From Manganibacter manganicus (GTDB lineage: Bacteria; Pseudomonadota; Alphaproteobacteria; Rhizobiales; Rhizobiaceae), in contig NZ_MDET01000010.1 of NCBI RefSeq assembly GCF_002075885.1, positions 47,510-111,509 on the forward strand: a DNA stretch of 64,000 bases, given 5' to 3'. Shown here in pieces: positions 1-8,613 of this stretch. Below the pieces are notes generated by a model that saw nothing but the letters and a program-made list of their open reading frames with translations, searched no databases and was not told where the DNA came from. The position numbers and the translations under genes are program-made. Each line of letters starts with the position of its first letter. Position 1 is the first letter of the stretch.

Positions 1-3000
1 GGCAAACGGCTCGAACGAGGCCGCCGCCGTGTCGATCTTGTAGCCAGCCTCGCCGAACATCTGGAAGGTGCCGGCGTTGTAGTCGCCTTTCAGACTGTCG
101 CTGAAACCGGGAAAGGCCACCAACCGGCTGGTCGAAATGTCGTGCCAGCTATAGGCCAACCCGCCGCTCAGCCGCAGCGCATTCCACGCGGTGCCGCCAT
201 AAAGGCCGAGATGATAGTTGTCGCTCGATCCCGACGAGGCGCGGCCGTCGACATCGAAGCTTGAATGGCTGTAGCCGGTCATGATGCCGAGCCGCACGTT
301 CTCCGCGACCATGCCGTCGATACCGGTAAAGAAGCCGCCGATGGAGCGGTCGAGCCCGGCGGCGTTGCCGTCGCTATCCGTCGATCCCCATGAGCCGAAC
401 ACTGAGCCCCAGGCGGCGAGGCGCGCCATATCGGCCGGGGCCAGCGCATGGTCGATGGCCGCTGTCGCCCCCTTGCCGGTACCCGCCTCGCCATAGGCCA
501 GAACCGGCATGGCAGAGGCGCCGACGCCGGCGAAGGCGGAACGGATACGGTCGTTGACGGCATCGCGCAGGAAATGGCTATCCTCGATCAGCATGGTTTT
601 GGCCGAGGCGTGAATTTCACCAGAAAGCTGGTCGAAGGCGGCGCGGGTCGTGTCTTCGTCGCTCTGCAAGGCGATGGCGTTCCACAAGGGGTTGCCGGAG
701 CCCAGGCTATTGATGCCGCCTGCGGTGGCTTTCTGGTTGGGCGTCCTGCCAACGTCGGTGAAGTCGACGTCGTTGCGAACCAGTTCCAGCGTCACGTCGT
801 TGCCGTCTCCGCCCGCGTAGTCGAGGCTCTCGTCAAGGAACAGCAGGTTCTTCGTCACTGGCGAGAACGTACCCGTCACGGCATCCGCGCCGTCATTGGC
901 GATGATGGTGTAGGGGCCGTTGGTGATGTTCCAGTCGGCTGCCGAGGTCGGCGACATGAGCAGTTCGAGGGTCGCCCCGCTGATATCGACGGCGCCGTTG
1001 ACCACCAGCTTGTCGGAGACGGTCGGCGTCACGTCGACCTGTAGCGTGCCGTGATTGGCATAAGGGCCATTGATTGTCTGCGTTCCCGGTGAGTTGCCGG
1101 GTGCGTGAATGCCGCCGGCCATGATGGTGGTCGGGCCGATGCTGCCGATGCCACCCAGCGTGCCGCCGCTGACCACAACAGGGCCGGCAAGGCTGGCCGA
1201 CGCATAGCCGACGCCCCCGACAACCAGCTTGCCGGCGTTGACCGTCGTCAGCCCCGTATAGGTGTTGACGCCGTTCAGCGTCAGCGTACCGAGGCCGGTC
1301 TTGACCAGCGAGCCGTTCGTGCCGGAAATCGCGCCGCCGATGGTGTCGTTCGTTCCAAGGCCACCGAGGGTCAGAGCCTTCGATCCGAGAACGACACCAC
1401 CGTCACCGGACAACGATCCGATACCGATGCCGCCGGAGGTGAGGCCCGAGATATCGACCGTGCCGCCTGCGTTGTTGGTGATCGTTGCGCCGTCCGCCGT
1501 GTTGTTGCCATGGAAACTGGTAACGCCGCCCGTTTCATTGGCAATGACGGCATTGCCCGCCTTCGCTGTATTGTAGAAATCCAGCGCTCCGGTATTGGTG
1601 ATCCTGGCATCGGCAGCAGTCGAATCTCCATTGAAAGACAATCCGCCGTCGGCGGTTATCGTCGCCGCTCCTGCCGAGGCAGAATCGTAAAAATTGACGC
1701 GGCCGATGTGGCTCTCAATAGTGGCCGAACCAGCCGACGCGGAATCGTAAAAACTAAGCGCGCTGTTTATATCGGTGACACCGATATGCAGCGTTCCCGC
1801 GTTTGCAGAGTTGGTGAAGATCAACTCCGCTCCGCCCGCCGCCGTACCATTGATCGCGACGGGGCCAGCTCCGAGCGCACCCGTAACCGAGGCCTCCAGG
1901 GTGCCTCGCGAAATCGTCGTGCCGCCGCCATAGCTGTTATTTGAAGTCAGCGTCAGTGTCCCGATTCCGGTCTTGGTCAGCGAGCCACCACCGGAAATTA
2001 CGCCGCCTAAAATCAGATCGGCATCGGTCTGGAAGGTGCCGCCGCCCGCATTAAGCGTGACGTTTCGTGAGGACGTGAATGCCGCTGTGTTCTCCAACGC
2101 CCCTCCATCGAAAGTCAGGTCACCCGAAGCCGCACCAAGATTGGCGTCAGTGGACACCGACAATGTGCCCTGTTTCAGTGTCCATGGCGTGACGGCCGTG
2201 GTGGTACCCGTCAGCGTCCATGTGCTGTTTCCGGTTTTCTCGAAGGTAGAGAAGCCTTGATACTGCGCCGACGCCCCGATCTGCGAGGCGTCGAAGGTCG
2301 TTGTCGGGTCGGTCACGTCGCCGCCGAGCCGGAACGTGTCGCTGCCGGTGCCGACCACATTGCCGCTGATCATGGAGCCGGCCTGAAGTTCGAGCACGTT
2401 GCTGCCGCCGGTGAAGGTGATGGCGTTGGCCTGACCGTTGGCTCCGTTGCCGCCCGTGATCGTACCGCTGTTGATGACGGCCAGATTTGCACCGACGATG
2501 CCAGCCCCGCCATCGCCCCTCAGAGACCGGATTGGATCACGACCAGACGCGCCGCCCGCTCCGTCACCGCCGCCGCCGCCGCCAGTGAACGCACTTCCTG
2601 CATCAATACCAGTCCCGCCAGTGATGGTTCCGGCGTTGGTCACCGTTCCCCCGAACAACAACGACAGGGCTGCGCCGGCACCGTTACCGTTACCCCCGGT
2701 GACATTGCCGGCCGTCGAGACGCTGACATCTGCCGAGGCTTTAGCGACCACGCCGCCACCGCCGTCGCCGCCGATGCCGCCATCGCCGCCCGCAACGGCA
2801 GCGTTGATCGTGGCGCTCCCGCCCAGTTCCAGGATGACGCCTGCTCCGCCACCACCGCCGCCGCCGCCGCCGATGAGGCCGCCTGCACCGCCTGCGCCGC
2901 CCGAAACGGCCGCGTTCACAGTGAGGCCGTTCCCCGTCAGCACGTCGATGCCGCCGCCACCGCCGCCGCCGCCGCCGCCGGTGGCGCCGCCGCCGAAGCC

Positions 3001-3645
3001 GCTTGCACCGCCTGCGCCGCCGTTACCGCCCGTGACAGTCGCGGACACGGTCACGGGTGCTCCCGACGAGACATTCGCGCCGTTGCCGCCGCCGCCGCCG
3101 CCACCGCCGTCGCCGATGTCGCCGCCAATGGCGGCAATGCCGCCGTCGCCGCCGTCGCCGCCATCGCCGCCTTGGCTGGATGTTGTGATATCGCCACTGA
3201 CGGTTGGACTGTAACCGCCACCGCCACCACCGCCGCCACCATCGCCGACGCGGTGGGCGCCGCCGCCGTTGCCTCCGTCGCCGCCGTAAGGCGTTAACAA
3301 CGTCCCGGGCGCGCCTCCTGCACCGCCTACATCGACAGAACCACCTGCACCGCCAGCACCGCCCCCTCCGGCAACACCGCCGTTGCCGCCATCGCTGGCA
3401 CCGTCAGATCCAGCCCCTCCTTGGCCGCCGGTCGCGATAGAGCCTGCCGCGTCGGCGGGAATCGTACTGGCCAGCAGCGGCCCGCCCAGCGCCAGCGACA
3501 AGGCCAGCACGGAAAGCGATGCAGACCCACGCAGGACGCGCGCATGAAGGTGCAGTGGCGCGCGCTTCAAACTCACCATCTGCGCGCAGCCCACGCCCGA
3601 TGAACCCGCGCCGGTGCCCGGCCCCGTTTCGCTTGCAGTCATCAT
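1..3645 (-). CDS. Type Va autotransporter, glycine-rich passenger (C-terminus beyond window)
   Basis: The frame is open for 1215 codons from ATG at 3645 (GGAGG a few bases upstream; a second ATG is at 3642) to base 1, so the end of the barrel and the stop are missing. Residues 1-40 are basic and 41-60 hydrophobic, an extended signal peptide with an alternative start at M23. Residues about 75-400 are dominated by GGxGG runs. Two autotransporter-associated strand repeats of the form GxGTLTLTxxNxYxGxTT are seen near residues 558 and 785. From about residue 1078 (DMARLAAWGSVFGSWG) the sequence is an autotransporter beta-barrel, ending in-window at FEPFA. By family it would be exported by Sec and inserted in the outer membrane with the passenger exposed. 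The ligand or role of the passenger (adhesin?) cannot be read from sequence. Opposite-strand frames here are artefacts of GCC/GGC repetition. Confidence 0.88.
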   Translation of the reverse strand, partial: MMTASETGPGTGAGSSGVGCAQMVSLKRAPLHLHARVLRGSASLSVLALSLALGGPLLASTIPADAAGSIATGGQGGAGSDGASDGGNGGVAGGGGAGGAGGSVDVGGAGGAPGTLLTPYGGDGGNGGGAHRVGDGGGGGGGGGYSPTVSGDITTSSQGGDGGDGGDGGIAAIGGDIGDGGGGGGGGNGANVSSGAPVTVSATVTGGNGGAGGASGFGGGATGGGGGGGGGGIDVLTGNGLTVNAAVSGGAGGAGGLIGGGGGGGGGAGVILELGGSATINAAVAGGDGGIGGDGGGGVVAKASADVSVSTAGNVTGGNGNGAGAALSLLFGGTVTNAGTITGGTGIDAGSAFTGGGGGGDGAGGASGRDPIRSLRGDGGAGIVGANLAVINSGTITGGNGANGQANAITFTGGSNVLELQAGSMISGNVVGTGSDTFRLGGDVTDPTTTFDASQIGASAQYQGFSTFEKTGNSTWTLTGTTTAVTPWTLKQGTLSVSTDANLGAASGDLTFDGGALENTAAFTSSRNVTLNAGGGTFQTDADLILGGVISGGGSLTKTGIGTLTLTSNNSYGGGTTISRGTLEASVTGALGAGPVAINGTAAGGAELIFTNSANAGTLHIGVTDINSALSFYDSASAGSATIESHIGRVNFYDSASAGAATITADGGLSFNGDSTAADARITNTGALDFYNTAKAGNAVIANETGGVTSFHGNNTADGATITNNAGGTVDISGLTSGGIGIGSLSGDGGVVLGSKALTLGGLGTNDTIGGAISGTNGSLVKTGLGTLTLNGVNTYTGLTTVNAGKLVVGGVGYASASLAGPVVVSGGTLGGIGSIGPTTIMAGGIHAPGNSPGTQTINGPYANHGTLQVDVTPTVSDKLVVNGAVDISGATLELLMSPTSAADWNITNGPYTIIANDGADAVTGTFSPVTKNLLFLDESLDYAGGDGNDVTLELVRNDVDFTDVGRTPNQKATAGGINSLGSGNPLWNAIALQSDEDTTRAAFDQLSGEIHASAKTMLIEDSHFLRDAVNDRIRSAFAGVGASAMPVLAYGEAGTGKGATAAIDHALAPADMARLAAWGSVFGSWGSTDSDGNAAGLDRSIGGFFTGIDGMVAENVRLGIMTGYSHSSFDVDGRASSGSSDNYHLGLYGGTAWNALRLSGGLAYSWHDISTSRLVAFPGFSDSLKGDYNAGTFQMFGEAGYKIDTAAASFEPFA

Positions 3646-3871
3646 CGATGCCCCTCCAGCTTGCGCGTAAACGCATCGCACAGCCGCCCCGAAGCAGCCG
3701 AGGGCATCTGAAAGGCCCGCCTCCCCACTGCGCCTTCGGGCGCAAACCCGCGCCGCGACACAACTCCCGCATGTCAGATAAGCGCAAAAGCAGTGCAGCG
3801 GCAATAATTTTGTGGTGTGGCGCTGGCCTTGCCCGGCAGGCTCCCTGCACGCACCGGCGGCTGACTGGTTG

Positions 3872-4140
3872 CCATGCGCGCCCTGATCGGGGTGTGTGCT
3901 TCGAGGCTCGCTTCCACCTTCGCCCTGCGGGCTTCGGCGGACAGGTCGCTCACACCTCAGCATGAGGACCGTTTGCACAACTTCCCTCATGCCGAGGAGG
4001 TGGTGGAGCCATGCTCGCCATGATCGGAGTGCGTGCTTCGAGGCTCGCTTCCACCTTCGCCCTGCGAGCTTCGGCGGACAGGTCGCTCACACCTCGGCAT
4101 GAGGACCGTTTGCACAACTTCCCTCATGCTGAGGAGGCGG
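3872..4140. repeat. Tandem pair of ~132-bp direct repeats (137-bp period)
   Basis: Copy 1 (about 3872-4003) and copy 2 (about 4009-4140) share nearly the whole sequence with few substitutions, starting CCATGC and ending CCTCATG..GAGGAGG. Each contains small hairpins of the type CCTCAgcaTGAGG. Copy 2 plus its flank is bounded by an inverted pair, GCGTGCTTCGAG (4031-4042) and CTCGAAGCACGC (4154-4165). Similar CCTCATG..GAGG elements are common in rhizobial intergenic DNA. The rest of 3646-4299 shows no gene. Confidence 0.8.
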
Positions 4141-4175
4141 CGATAGCCGCCGTCTCGAAGCACGCATGGATTTGC

Positions 4176-4207
4176 CCGAAAACCGGTTTCCACTTTTCGG
4201 TCCGATG
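4176..4207 (+). repeat. Dispersed 32-nt rhizobial intergenic motif, copy A
   Basis: The motif contains CGAAAACCGG, TTTCC, ACTTTTCGG and TCCGATG in order. The two halves CGAAAA and TTTTCGG give it a hairpin-like inverted repeat. An identical copy follows 56 bases later, and a near-identical inverted copy lies at 35410. Confidence 0.75.
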
Positions 4208-4231
4208 ACTTTCCTCTCGCATCGGATTTAT

Positions 4232-4263
4232 CCGAAAACCGGTTTCCACTTTTCGGTCCGATG
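4232..4263 (+). repeat. Dispersed 32-nt rhizobial intergenic motif, copy B
   Basis: Identical to copy A at 4176-4207 and lying just before the ribokinase gene. Presumably a degenerate repetitive element rather than a specific operator, because the same unit recurs at unrelated loci (35410). Confidence 0.75.
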
Positions 4264-4299
4264 CTTTAGCCTCTCCCGGCAAATCATCGGGAGGGTATC

Positions 4300-5208
4300 T
4301 TGATCGTCGTTATCGGCTCGATCAATCTCGACATGATCACCACGGTCGGGCGGCTGCCCGCGCCGGGCGAGACCGTGCGCGGCACCGGCTTTTCTACCGC
4401 CCCCGGCGGCAAGGGCGCCAATCAGGCGCTGGCCGCCGCACGCGCCGGCGCAAAAGTGCGCATGATCGGCAGCGTCGGCAAGGACAGCTTCGCCGCGGAC
4501 GCGCTGGTCTGCCTGAAGGACGCCGGTATCGACCTGTCCGGCATCCGCGAGACCCACGCCACCACCGGCACCGCGCTGATCCTCGTCGACGAGCGTGGCG
4601 AAAACATCATCGCGATCGCACCGGGCGCCAATGATTCGGTGTTGCCGGGCGATATTTCCCAGGCCGTGCTGAAAAAGGGCGACGTCGTGCTTCTCCAGCA
4701 CGAAATCCGGCTGGAGACGGTCGAGGCGGCGCTCGATGCCGCCGGCAAGGTGGGCGCGATCACCGTGCTCAACACCGCGCCCTTCATCGCCGACGCCGCG
4801 CGGCTTTTGCCCAGGGCCGATTACATCGTCGCCAATGATACCGAATTCGACCTCTATTGCGAAGCCCTGGCGCTTTCAGGCGCGGATCGGCCGCAGCGCA
4901 TGAAAGCCTATGCCGCCAGAACCGGCCGCACCGTCGTCGTCACGCTCGGGGCGGAAGGCGTGCTGGCGGCGACGCCGGAGAAATTCGTGACGGTGCCGGC
5001 GCTCAGGATCGTGCCGGTCGATACGGTCGGCGCCGGCGACACGTTCTGCGGCTATTTCGCCGCCGCGCTGGCGGCCGGTGAAACGCTGGACCGGGCGCTG
5101 GCGCGCGCCGCCGCTGCCGGCTCGCTGGCCTGCCTGAAACCCGGCGCGCAACCGGCGATCCCGCACGGCAAGGACGTCGATGCGGCATTGGCCGGCATGG
5201 TCGGTTAA
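4300..5208 (+). CDS. rbsK: Ribokinase (PfkB family)
   Basis: The product (302 aa) phosphorylates D-ribose to ribose 5-phosphate with ATP in the cytoplasm. It begins MIVVIGSINLDM, has the glycine-rich substrate motif GGKGANQ at residues 36-42, and the PfkB signature DTVGAGDTF with the expected catalytic base D247. The start is TTG at 4300, placed by GGGAGGG about 5-11 bases upstream; no ATG fits. The next gene starts 20 bases downstream, so ribokinase and amidase are probably cotranscribed, and the convergent nucleoside hydrolase could supply ribose. There are no rbsABC transport genes in the window, which suggests ribose from salvage as substrate. Other PfkB sugar kinases are possible, but the N-terminus is very ribokinase-like. 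Confidence 0.9.
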   Translation: MIVVIGSINLDMITTVGRLPAPGETVRGTGFSTAPGGKGANQALAAARAGAKVRMIGSVGKDSFAADALVCLKDAGIDLSGIRETHATTGTALILVDERGENIIAIAPGANDSVLPGDISQAVLKKGDVVLLQHEIRLETVEAALDAAGKVGAITVLNTAPFIADAARLLPRADYIVANDTEFDLYCEALALSGADRPQRMKAYAARTGRTVVVTLGAEGVLAATPEKFVTVPALRIVPVDTVGAGDTFCGYFAAALAAGETLDRALARAAAAGSLACLKPGAQPAIPHGKDVDAALAGMVG

Positions 5209-5228
5209 ATCAGCAATACGAGGCAACA

Positions 5229-6686
5229 ATGCAGCGCCCTGAAACCCAACATTGCATATCGCCCGCCGGGGACATTTGCGGGCGTCCGGCGGTCGAGTTG
5301 GCCGGCATGCTGCGCCGCCGTGAAATCTCCGCGAAAGAGCTCGTTTCCGCCTTTTTGGACCGTATCGAGGCGGTCAACCCGCTGGTCAACGCCATCGTCT
5401 CGCTGCGCGAGCGCGCCGATATTTTGCGCGATGCGGACGCCGCCGATGCAACATTGGCATCCAACAATGCAGGCCCGCTCTGCGGCCTGCCCATCGCCAT
5501 CAAGGATCTGGCTCTGACGATCGGGCTGCGCACGACCTTCGGCTCACCGATTTTCGCCGATTTCGTGCCGAAAGAGGAAGAATTCTTCGTCGAGCGCATC
5601 CGAAAAGCGGGCGCCATCATCATCGGCAAGACCAATACGCCGGAATTCGGCCTCGGCTCCAACACCTACAATCCGGTCTTCGGCGCCACCTGCAATGCCT
5701 TCGATCCAAAGCTGGTTGCGGGCGGCTCCAGCGGCGGCGCGGCGGTGGCGCTCGCGCTCGACATGGTGCCGATCGCCGATGGCAGCGATTTCGGCGGCTC
5801 ACTGCGTAACCCCGCGGCCTATAACAATATTTTCGGCTTCCGCCCTTCGCAGGGATTGGTCCCCGGCGGGCCGGCGCCGGAAATTTTCCACGCGCAGATG
5901 GGCGTCGATGGCCCGATGAGCCGCACGGTGCGCGACATGGCGCTGCTCCTCGACGTGCAGGCCGGCCATCATCCCGCCGCTCCGCTTTCCTATGCCGGCG
6001 AAGGCGGTTTCCTCGCCGGTCTCGACGAGCCGGCCAGGAGCGGCCGCATCGGCTGGCTCGGCGATCTCGGCGGCCATCTGCCGGTTGAAGACGGCATCCT
6101 TTCGCTTTGCGAAGCGGGCCTTGCGCGGTTTGCCGAAGCAGGCTTTACCGTCGAGTCGCTGCTGCCGGATTTCGATTTCGAAGCTCTGTGGCAAGCCTTC
6201 GTGACGCTGCGGCAGGCAACCAGCGGCTGCGCCCTGAAGCAACATGCCGACGACCCGCAAAAGCGTGATCTGTTGAAGCCGGAAGCCGCGTGGGAGGCCG
6301 AAGGTGCGGCCGCGCTCACCGCCTCGCGAATCCATGCCGCCGCGACCGTTCGCTCCGCTTGGCACCGCCTGCTGCTGACCCTGTTCGAGCGCTTCGACCT
6401 TCTGGTTTTGCCCACCGCGCAGGCGTTTCCTTTCGGCATCGAAACCCATTGGCCGCAAGAGGTCGCCGGCCGCACCATGGACAGTTACCACCGCTGGATG
6501 CAGGTCTCCGCACCGGCCACGCTGGGCGGCTGCCCGGCGCTCAATGTACCGGTGGGCTTCGATGAGAAAGGCCGGCCGATGGGCATGCAATTGATCGGCC
6601 CGCCACGCGGCGATCTGGCTGTGCTGAGGGCCGCTGCGGCTTACGAAGCGGTGCTACCCTGGCCCATCGGCGCCTCGCCGCGTTAA
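5229..6686 (+). CDS. Amidase signature family hydrolase
   Basis: A 485-aa protein of the Ser-cisSer-Lys amidase family, hydrolysing a carboxamide to acid plus ammonia. The catalytic Lys is K92 (AIKDL), the cis-Ser lies in GGSSGG (167/168) and the nucleophile is S191 in GSDFGGSLRNPA, so the triad is complete. It is a stand-alone amidase rather than GatA: no gatB or gatC is nearby. It follows ribokinase by 20 bases and overlaps the stop of the opposing nucleoside hydrolase gene by 4 bases. The substrate cannot be assigned; the setting hints at catabolism of a nucleoside- or ureide-derived amide, which is inference only. Confidence 0.85.
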   Translation: MQRPETQHCISPAGDICGRPAVELAGMLRRREISAKELVSAFLDRIEAVNPLVNAIVSLRERADILRDADAADATLASNNAGPLCGLPIAIKDLALTIGLRTTFGSPIFADFVPKEEEFFVERIRKAGAIIIGKTNTPEFGLGSNTYNPVFGATCNAFDPKLVAGGSSGGAAVALALDMVPIADGSDFGGSLRNPAAYNNIFGFRPSQGLVPGGPAPEIFHAQMGVDGPMSRTVRDMALLLDVQAGHHPAAPLSYAGEGGFLAGLDEPARSGRIGWLGDLGGHLPVEDGILSLCEAGLARFAEAGFTVESLLPDFDFEALWQAFVTLRQATSGCALKQHADDPQKRDLLKPEAAWEAEGAAALTASRIHAAATVRSAWHRLLLTLFERFDLLVLPTAQAFPFGIETHWPQEVAGRTMDSYHRWMQVSAPATLGGCPALNVPVGFDEKGRPMGMQLIGPPRGDLAVLRAAAAYEAVLPWPIGASPR

Positions 6687-7630
6687 GACGGCAACCGCGC
6701 CAGCCGCTCCACCAGCAGCGCGAAAAAACCTTCGGCGTCGATATCGCGCATGACCAGCGCGTTCTTCGGCCGCTTGGTGACGCCCCACCAATCGACCACG
6801 GTCATGCCCATGGTGAGTTCCGAAGTCGTTTCCACGACGACATTACAATTGCGGCCCTCGAACAACTCCGGTTTCAGCAGATAGGCGATCACGCACGGGT
6901 CGTGCAGCGGCCCGCCGTCGGTGCCGTATTTCTCCTCGTCGAAACGCTCGAAGAATTCCAGCATGGCCGCGACAGCATGGCCGACCTTGCTGTCAAGCTT
7001 GCGTATAGCTTCGATCCGGCTGGCGCTGGTCAGCACCTTGTGAGTCACGTCGAGCGGCATCATGACAATCGGGATGCCGGCCTTGAAAACGATATCGGCG
7101 GCATGCGGATCGACGTGAATGTTGAACTCGGCCGCTGGCGTGACATTACCACCCTCGAAGAACCCGCCACCCATCAAAACGATCTCTCTGATACGTGGAG
7201 CGATGCGCGGCTCGCGGATCAGCGCCAGCGCGATATTGGTGAGCGGACCGAGCGCGCACAGCGTGACCGAGACGCCGTCATCGCGCATGAGCGTCTCGAC
7301 GATGAAATCGACGGCATGTTGAGCCTGCAACGGCATCGTCGGTTCCGGCAGTCGCGGGCCGTTGAGGCCGCTCTCGCCATGCACCTCCTCGGCGGTCACC
7401 AAGGGCCGCATCAGCGGATGGATGGCGCCGGCAAAGACCTTGATATCCGGCCGCCCCGCCAGTTCGCAGATCTTGCGCGCATTCTTCTCCGTCAGCCTTA
7501 ACGGCACGTTTCCGGCCACTGCGGTCAGGCCGAGCACATCCAGTTCATGGCTGCCCAGCGCCAGCAATATGGCAACGGCATCGTCCTGACCGGGATCGGT
7601 ATCGATGATGATCTTGCGCGCTGCCGTCAT
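6683..7630 (-). CDS. Inosine-uridine preferring nucleoside hydrolase family protein
   Basis: The product (315 aa from the ATG at 7630) belongs to the IU-nucleoside hydrolase family, which cleaves the N-glycosidic bond of nucleosides to base plus ribose. The hallmark calcium-binding motif DTDPGQDDA is at residues 10-18, and conserved blocks GPLTNIAL, MGGGF and EFNIHVDPHAA follow. An upstream ATG (7636) and a longer reading to 7684 exist; AGGGA spaced about 7 bases favours 7630. It converges with the amidase gene, stops overlapping by 4 bases. Ribose released would be a substrate for the neighbouring ribokinase. Confidence 0.9.
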   Translation of the reverse strand: MTAARKIIIDTDPGQDDAVAILLALGSHELDVLGLTAVAGNVPLRLTEKNARKICELAGRPDIKVFAGAIHPLMRPLVTAEEVHGESGLNGPRLPEPTMPLQAQHAVDFIVETLMRDDGVSVTLCALGPLTNIALALIREPRIAPRIREIVLMGGGFFEGGNVTPAAEFNIHVDPHAADIVFKAGIPIVMMPLDVTHKVLTSASRIEAIRKLDSKVGHAVAAMLEFFERFDEEKYGTDGGPLHDPCVIAYLLKPELFEGRNCNVVVETTSELTMGMTVVDWWGVTKRPKNALVMRDIDAEGFFALLVERLARLPS

Positions 7631-7662
7631 TGTCATTCCCTGTGTGCAGGATATTTGGGCGG

Positions 7663-7691
7663 CTTGAACTCGGCCGCGCGACAAACCATAT
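7663..7691 (+). promoter_or_regulatory. RpoH (sigma-32)-type heat-shock promoter for hsp20
   Basis: CTTGAA (7663-7668), exactly 17 bases, then CCATAT (7686-7691). This fits the rhizobial RpoH consensus CTTGAA-N17-CCANAT. Transcription would start near 7698, giving a leader of about 60 nt before hsp20. It overlaps no coding sequence. Confidence 0.75.
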
Positions 7692-7697
7692 CAGGGG

Positions 7698-7757
7698 CAC
7701 ACGGAAAAATGCCAATAGGGTTTCTCCGTAAATGTCGCTCTTGAGAGGACAACGCGA
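7698..7757 (+). ncRNA. ROSE-like RNA thermometer in the hsp20 leader
   Basis: The last leader hairpin pairs 7733-7740 (UGUCGCUC) with 7745-7751 (GAGGACA) around a UUGA loop, leaving G37 of the run (7737) bulged. The UCGCU/AGGA pairing with a bulged G is the diagnostic feature of ROSE elements and masks the Shine-Dalgarno AGGA (7746-7749), 8 bases before the ATG. A preceding hairpin is possible with ACGGA (from 7701) and TCCGT. ROSE elements melt at heat-shock temperature and permit translation of small heat-shock genes in rhizobia. Confidence 0.75.
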
Positions 7758-8183
7758 ATGTCACGTATGACGCCCTTTTCCAGCCCGCTGCTTCTGGGCT
7801 TCGACGCAATGGAAAAGACGCTTGAACGCCTTGCCAAGAACGGCGACGGCTATCCACCTTACAATATCGAACGTCTGCCCGGAACCGATGACGTCGCCGA
7901 GTGCTTAAGGATAACACTGGCCGTGGCCGGCTTTGCCGAAAGCGATCTTGACATAACGGTCGAGGAAAACCAACTCGTCGTGCGCGGCCGCCAGAACGAT
8001 GACACGGAGCGGGAATTCCTTCATCGCGGCATTGCTTCGCGCCAGTTCCAGCGCTGCTTTGTTCTGGCTGACGGCATGCGTGTTATCGCGGCAGACCTGC
8101 AAAACGGTCTTCTGTCGATCGACCTCGATCGGCCGGAGACTCAAAGGCTGGTACGGAAAATAAACATATCGGTGAAAGACTGA
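7758..8183 (+). CDS. Small heat-shock protein, Hsp20/alpha-crystallin family
   Basis: A 141-aa cytosolic holdase. The alpha-crystallin domain covers about residues 38-130 and includes the conserved ITLAVAGF, NQLVVRGRQ and GIASRQFQRCFVLADGM blocks, followed by a C-terminal tail. The sequence resembles rhizobial class A (IbpA-like) Hsp20 proteins. Expression is very likely heat-controlled at two levels, by the RpoH promoter and the ROSE leader directly upstream. The DUF1150 gene 62 bases downstream probably belongs to the same transcript, a pairing frequent in Hyphomicrobiales. Confidence 0.93.
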   Translation: MSRMTPFSSPLLLGFDAMEKTLERLAKNGDGYPPYNIERLPGTDDVAECLRITLAVAGFAESDLDITVEENQLVVRGRQNDDTEREFLHRGIASRQFQRCFVLADGMRVIAADLQNGLLSIDLDRPETQRLVRKINISVKD

Positions 8184-8245
8184 TCTTTGCCGGTGGCTCT
8201 CACGCGAGGACGGCCCGAGCGGCGCCTCGCCGAAAGGAGGCTGAA

Positions 8246-8515
8246 ATGACCAGTACTGAACAGAAATCATTGCAAACCCCGCCCATGTCCAATGGAGAAT
8301 TCGCTCATCTTGGGGAGGGGTCGGTTGCCTATCTGAGGAAAGTCTCCAGCGACGACCTGCGTGGCCGTTTCCCCGGATTGACCGAGATTGGCCCCGGACT
8401 GGAGCTTTGGGCGCTGTTCGGCGCCAATGGTGAGCCGATTCTTCTGTCGGATGCCCGCGACCGTGCCTTGGCCGGCGCGATGGAAAACGACCTGGTAACC
8501 GTCGCCATTCATTAA
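8246..8515 (+). CDS. DUF1150 family protein
   Basis: An 89-aa soluble protein, preceded by GAAAGGAGG about 6 bases before the ATG. The core ELWALFGANGEPILLSDARD and the N-terminal block SVAYLRKV match the DUF1150 family, found next to hsp20 in many alphaproteobacteria. No transmembrane segment or catalytic motif is visible and the function is unknown. Position downstream of hsp20 suggests heat induction and a role tied to proteostasis, which is inference. Confidence 0.85.
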   Translation: MTSTEQKSLQTPPMSNGEFAHLGEGSVAYLRKVSSDDLRGRFPGLTEIGPGLELWALFGANGEPILLSDARDRALAGAMENDLVTVAIH

Positions 8516-8525
8516 GCGGCGAGTG

Positions 8526-8549
8526 CGTCGGCCGGAATTCCGGCCGACG
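8526..8549. repeat. Perfect 24-bp GC-rich palindrome after DUF1150
   Basis: CGTCGGCCGGAA and TTCCGGCCGACG form an uninterrupted palindrome just after the DUF1150 stop. It has no T-run on the plus strand. It could act as a transcript-end hairpin for the hsp20 unit. Confidence 0.55.
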
Positions 8550-8550
8550 G

Positions 8551-8585
8551 CAAAACCGAACAAACAGGGCCGCTCGCGGCGGCCC
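8551..8585 (-). terminator. Intrinsic terminator of the lptC-ptsN transcript
   Basis: On the minus strand GGGCCGC/GCGGCCC (8567-8573 with 8579-8585, 5-nt loop) is followed by a T-rich stretch, TGTTTGTTCGGTTTT. It lies about 28 bases after the ptsN stop. Confidence 0.65.
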
Positions 8586-8613
8586 TTCCAAGTTCCAACC
8601 CAAAATCAGGCGG

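Noticed and set aside
2257..3297. Plus-strand open frames of up to 346 aa opposite the autotransporter
   Set aside because: They are translations of the complement of GGC/GCC repeats, giving Ala/Arg/Pro-rich text without domains. The minus-strand frame has a signal peptide, PATR strands and a barrel.
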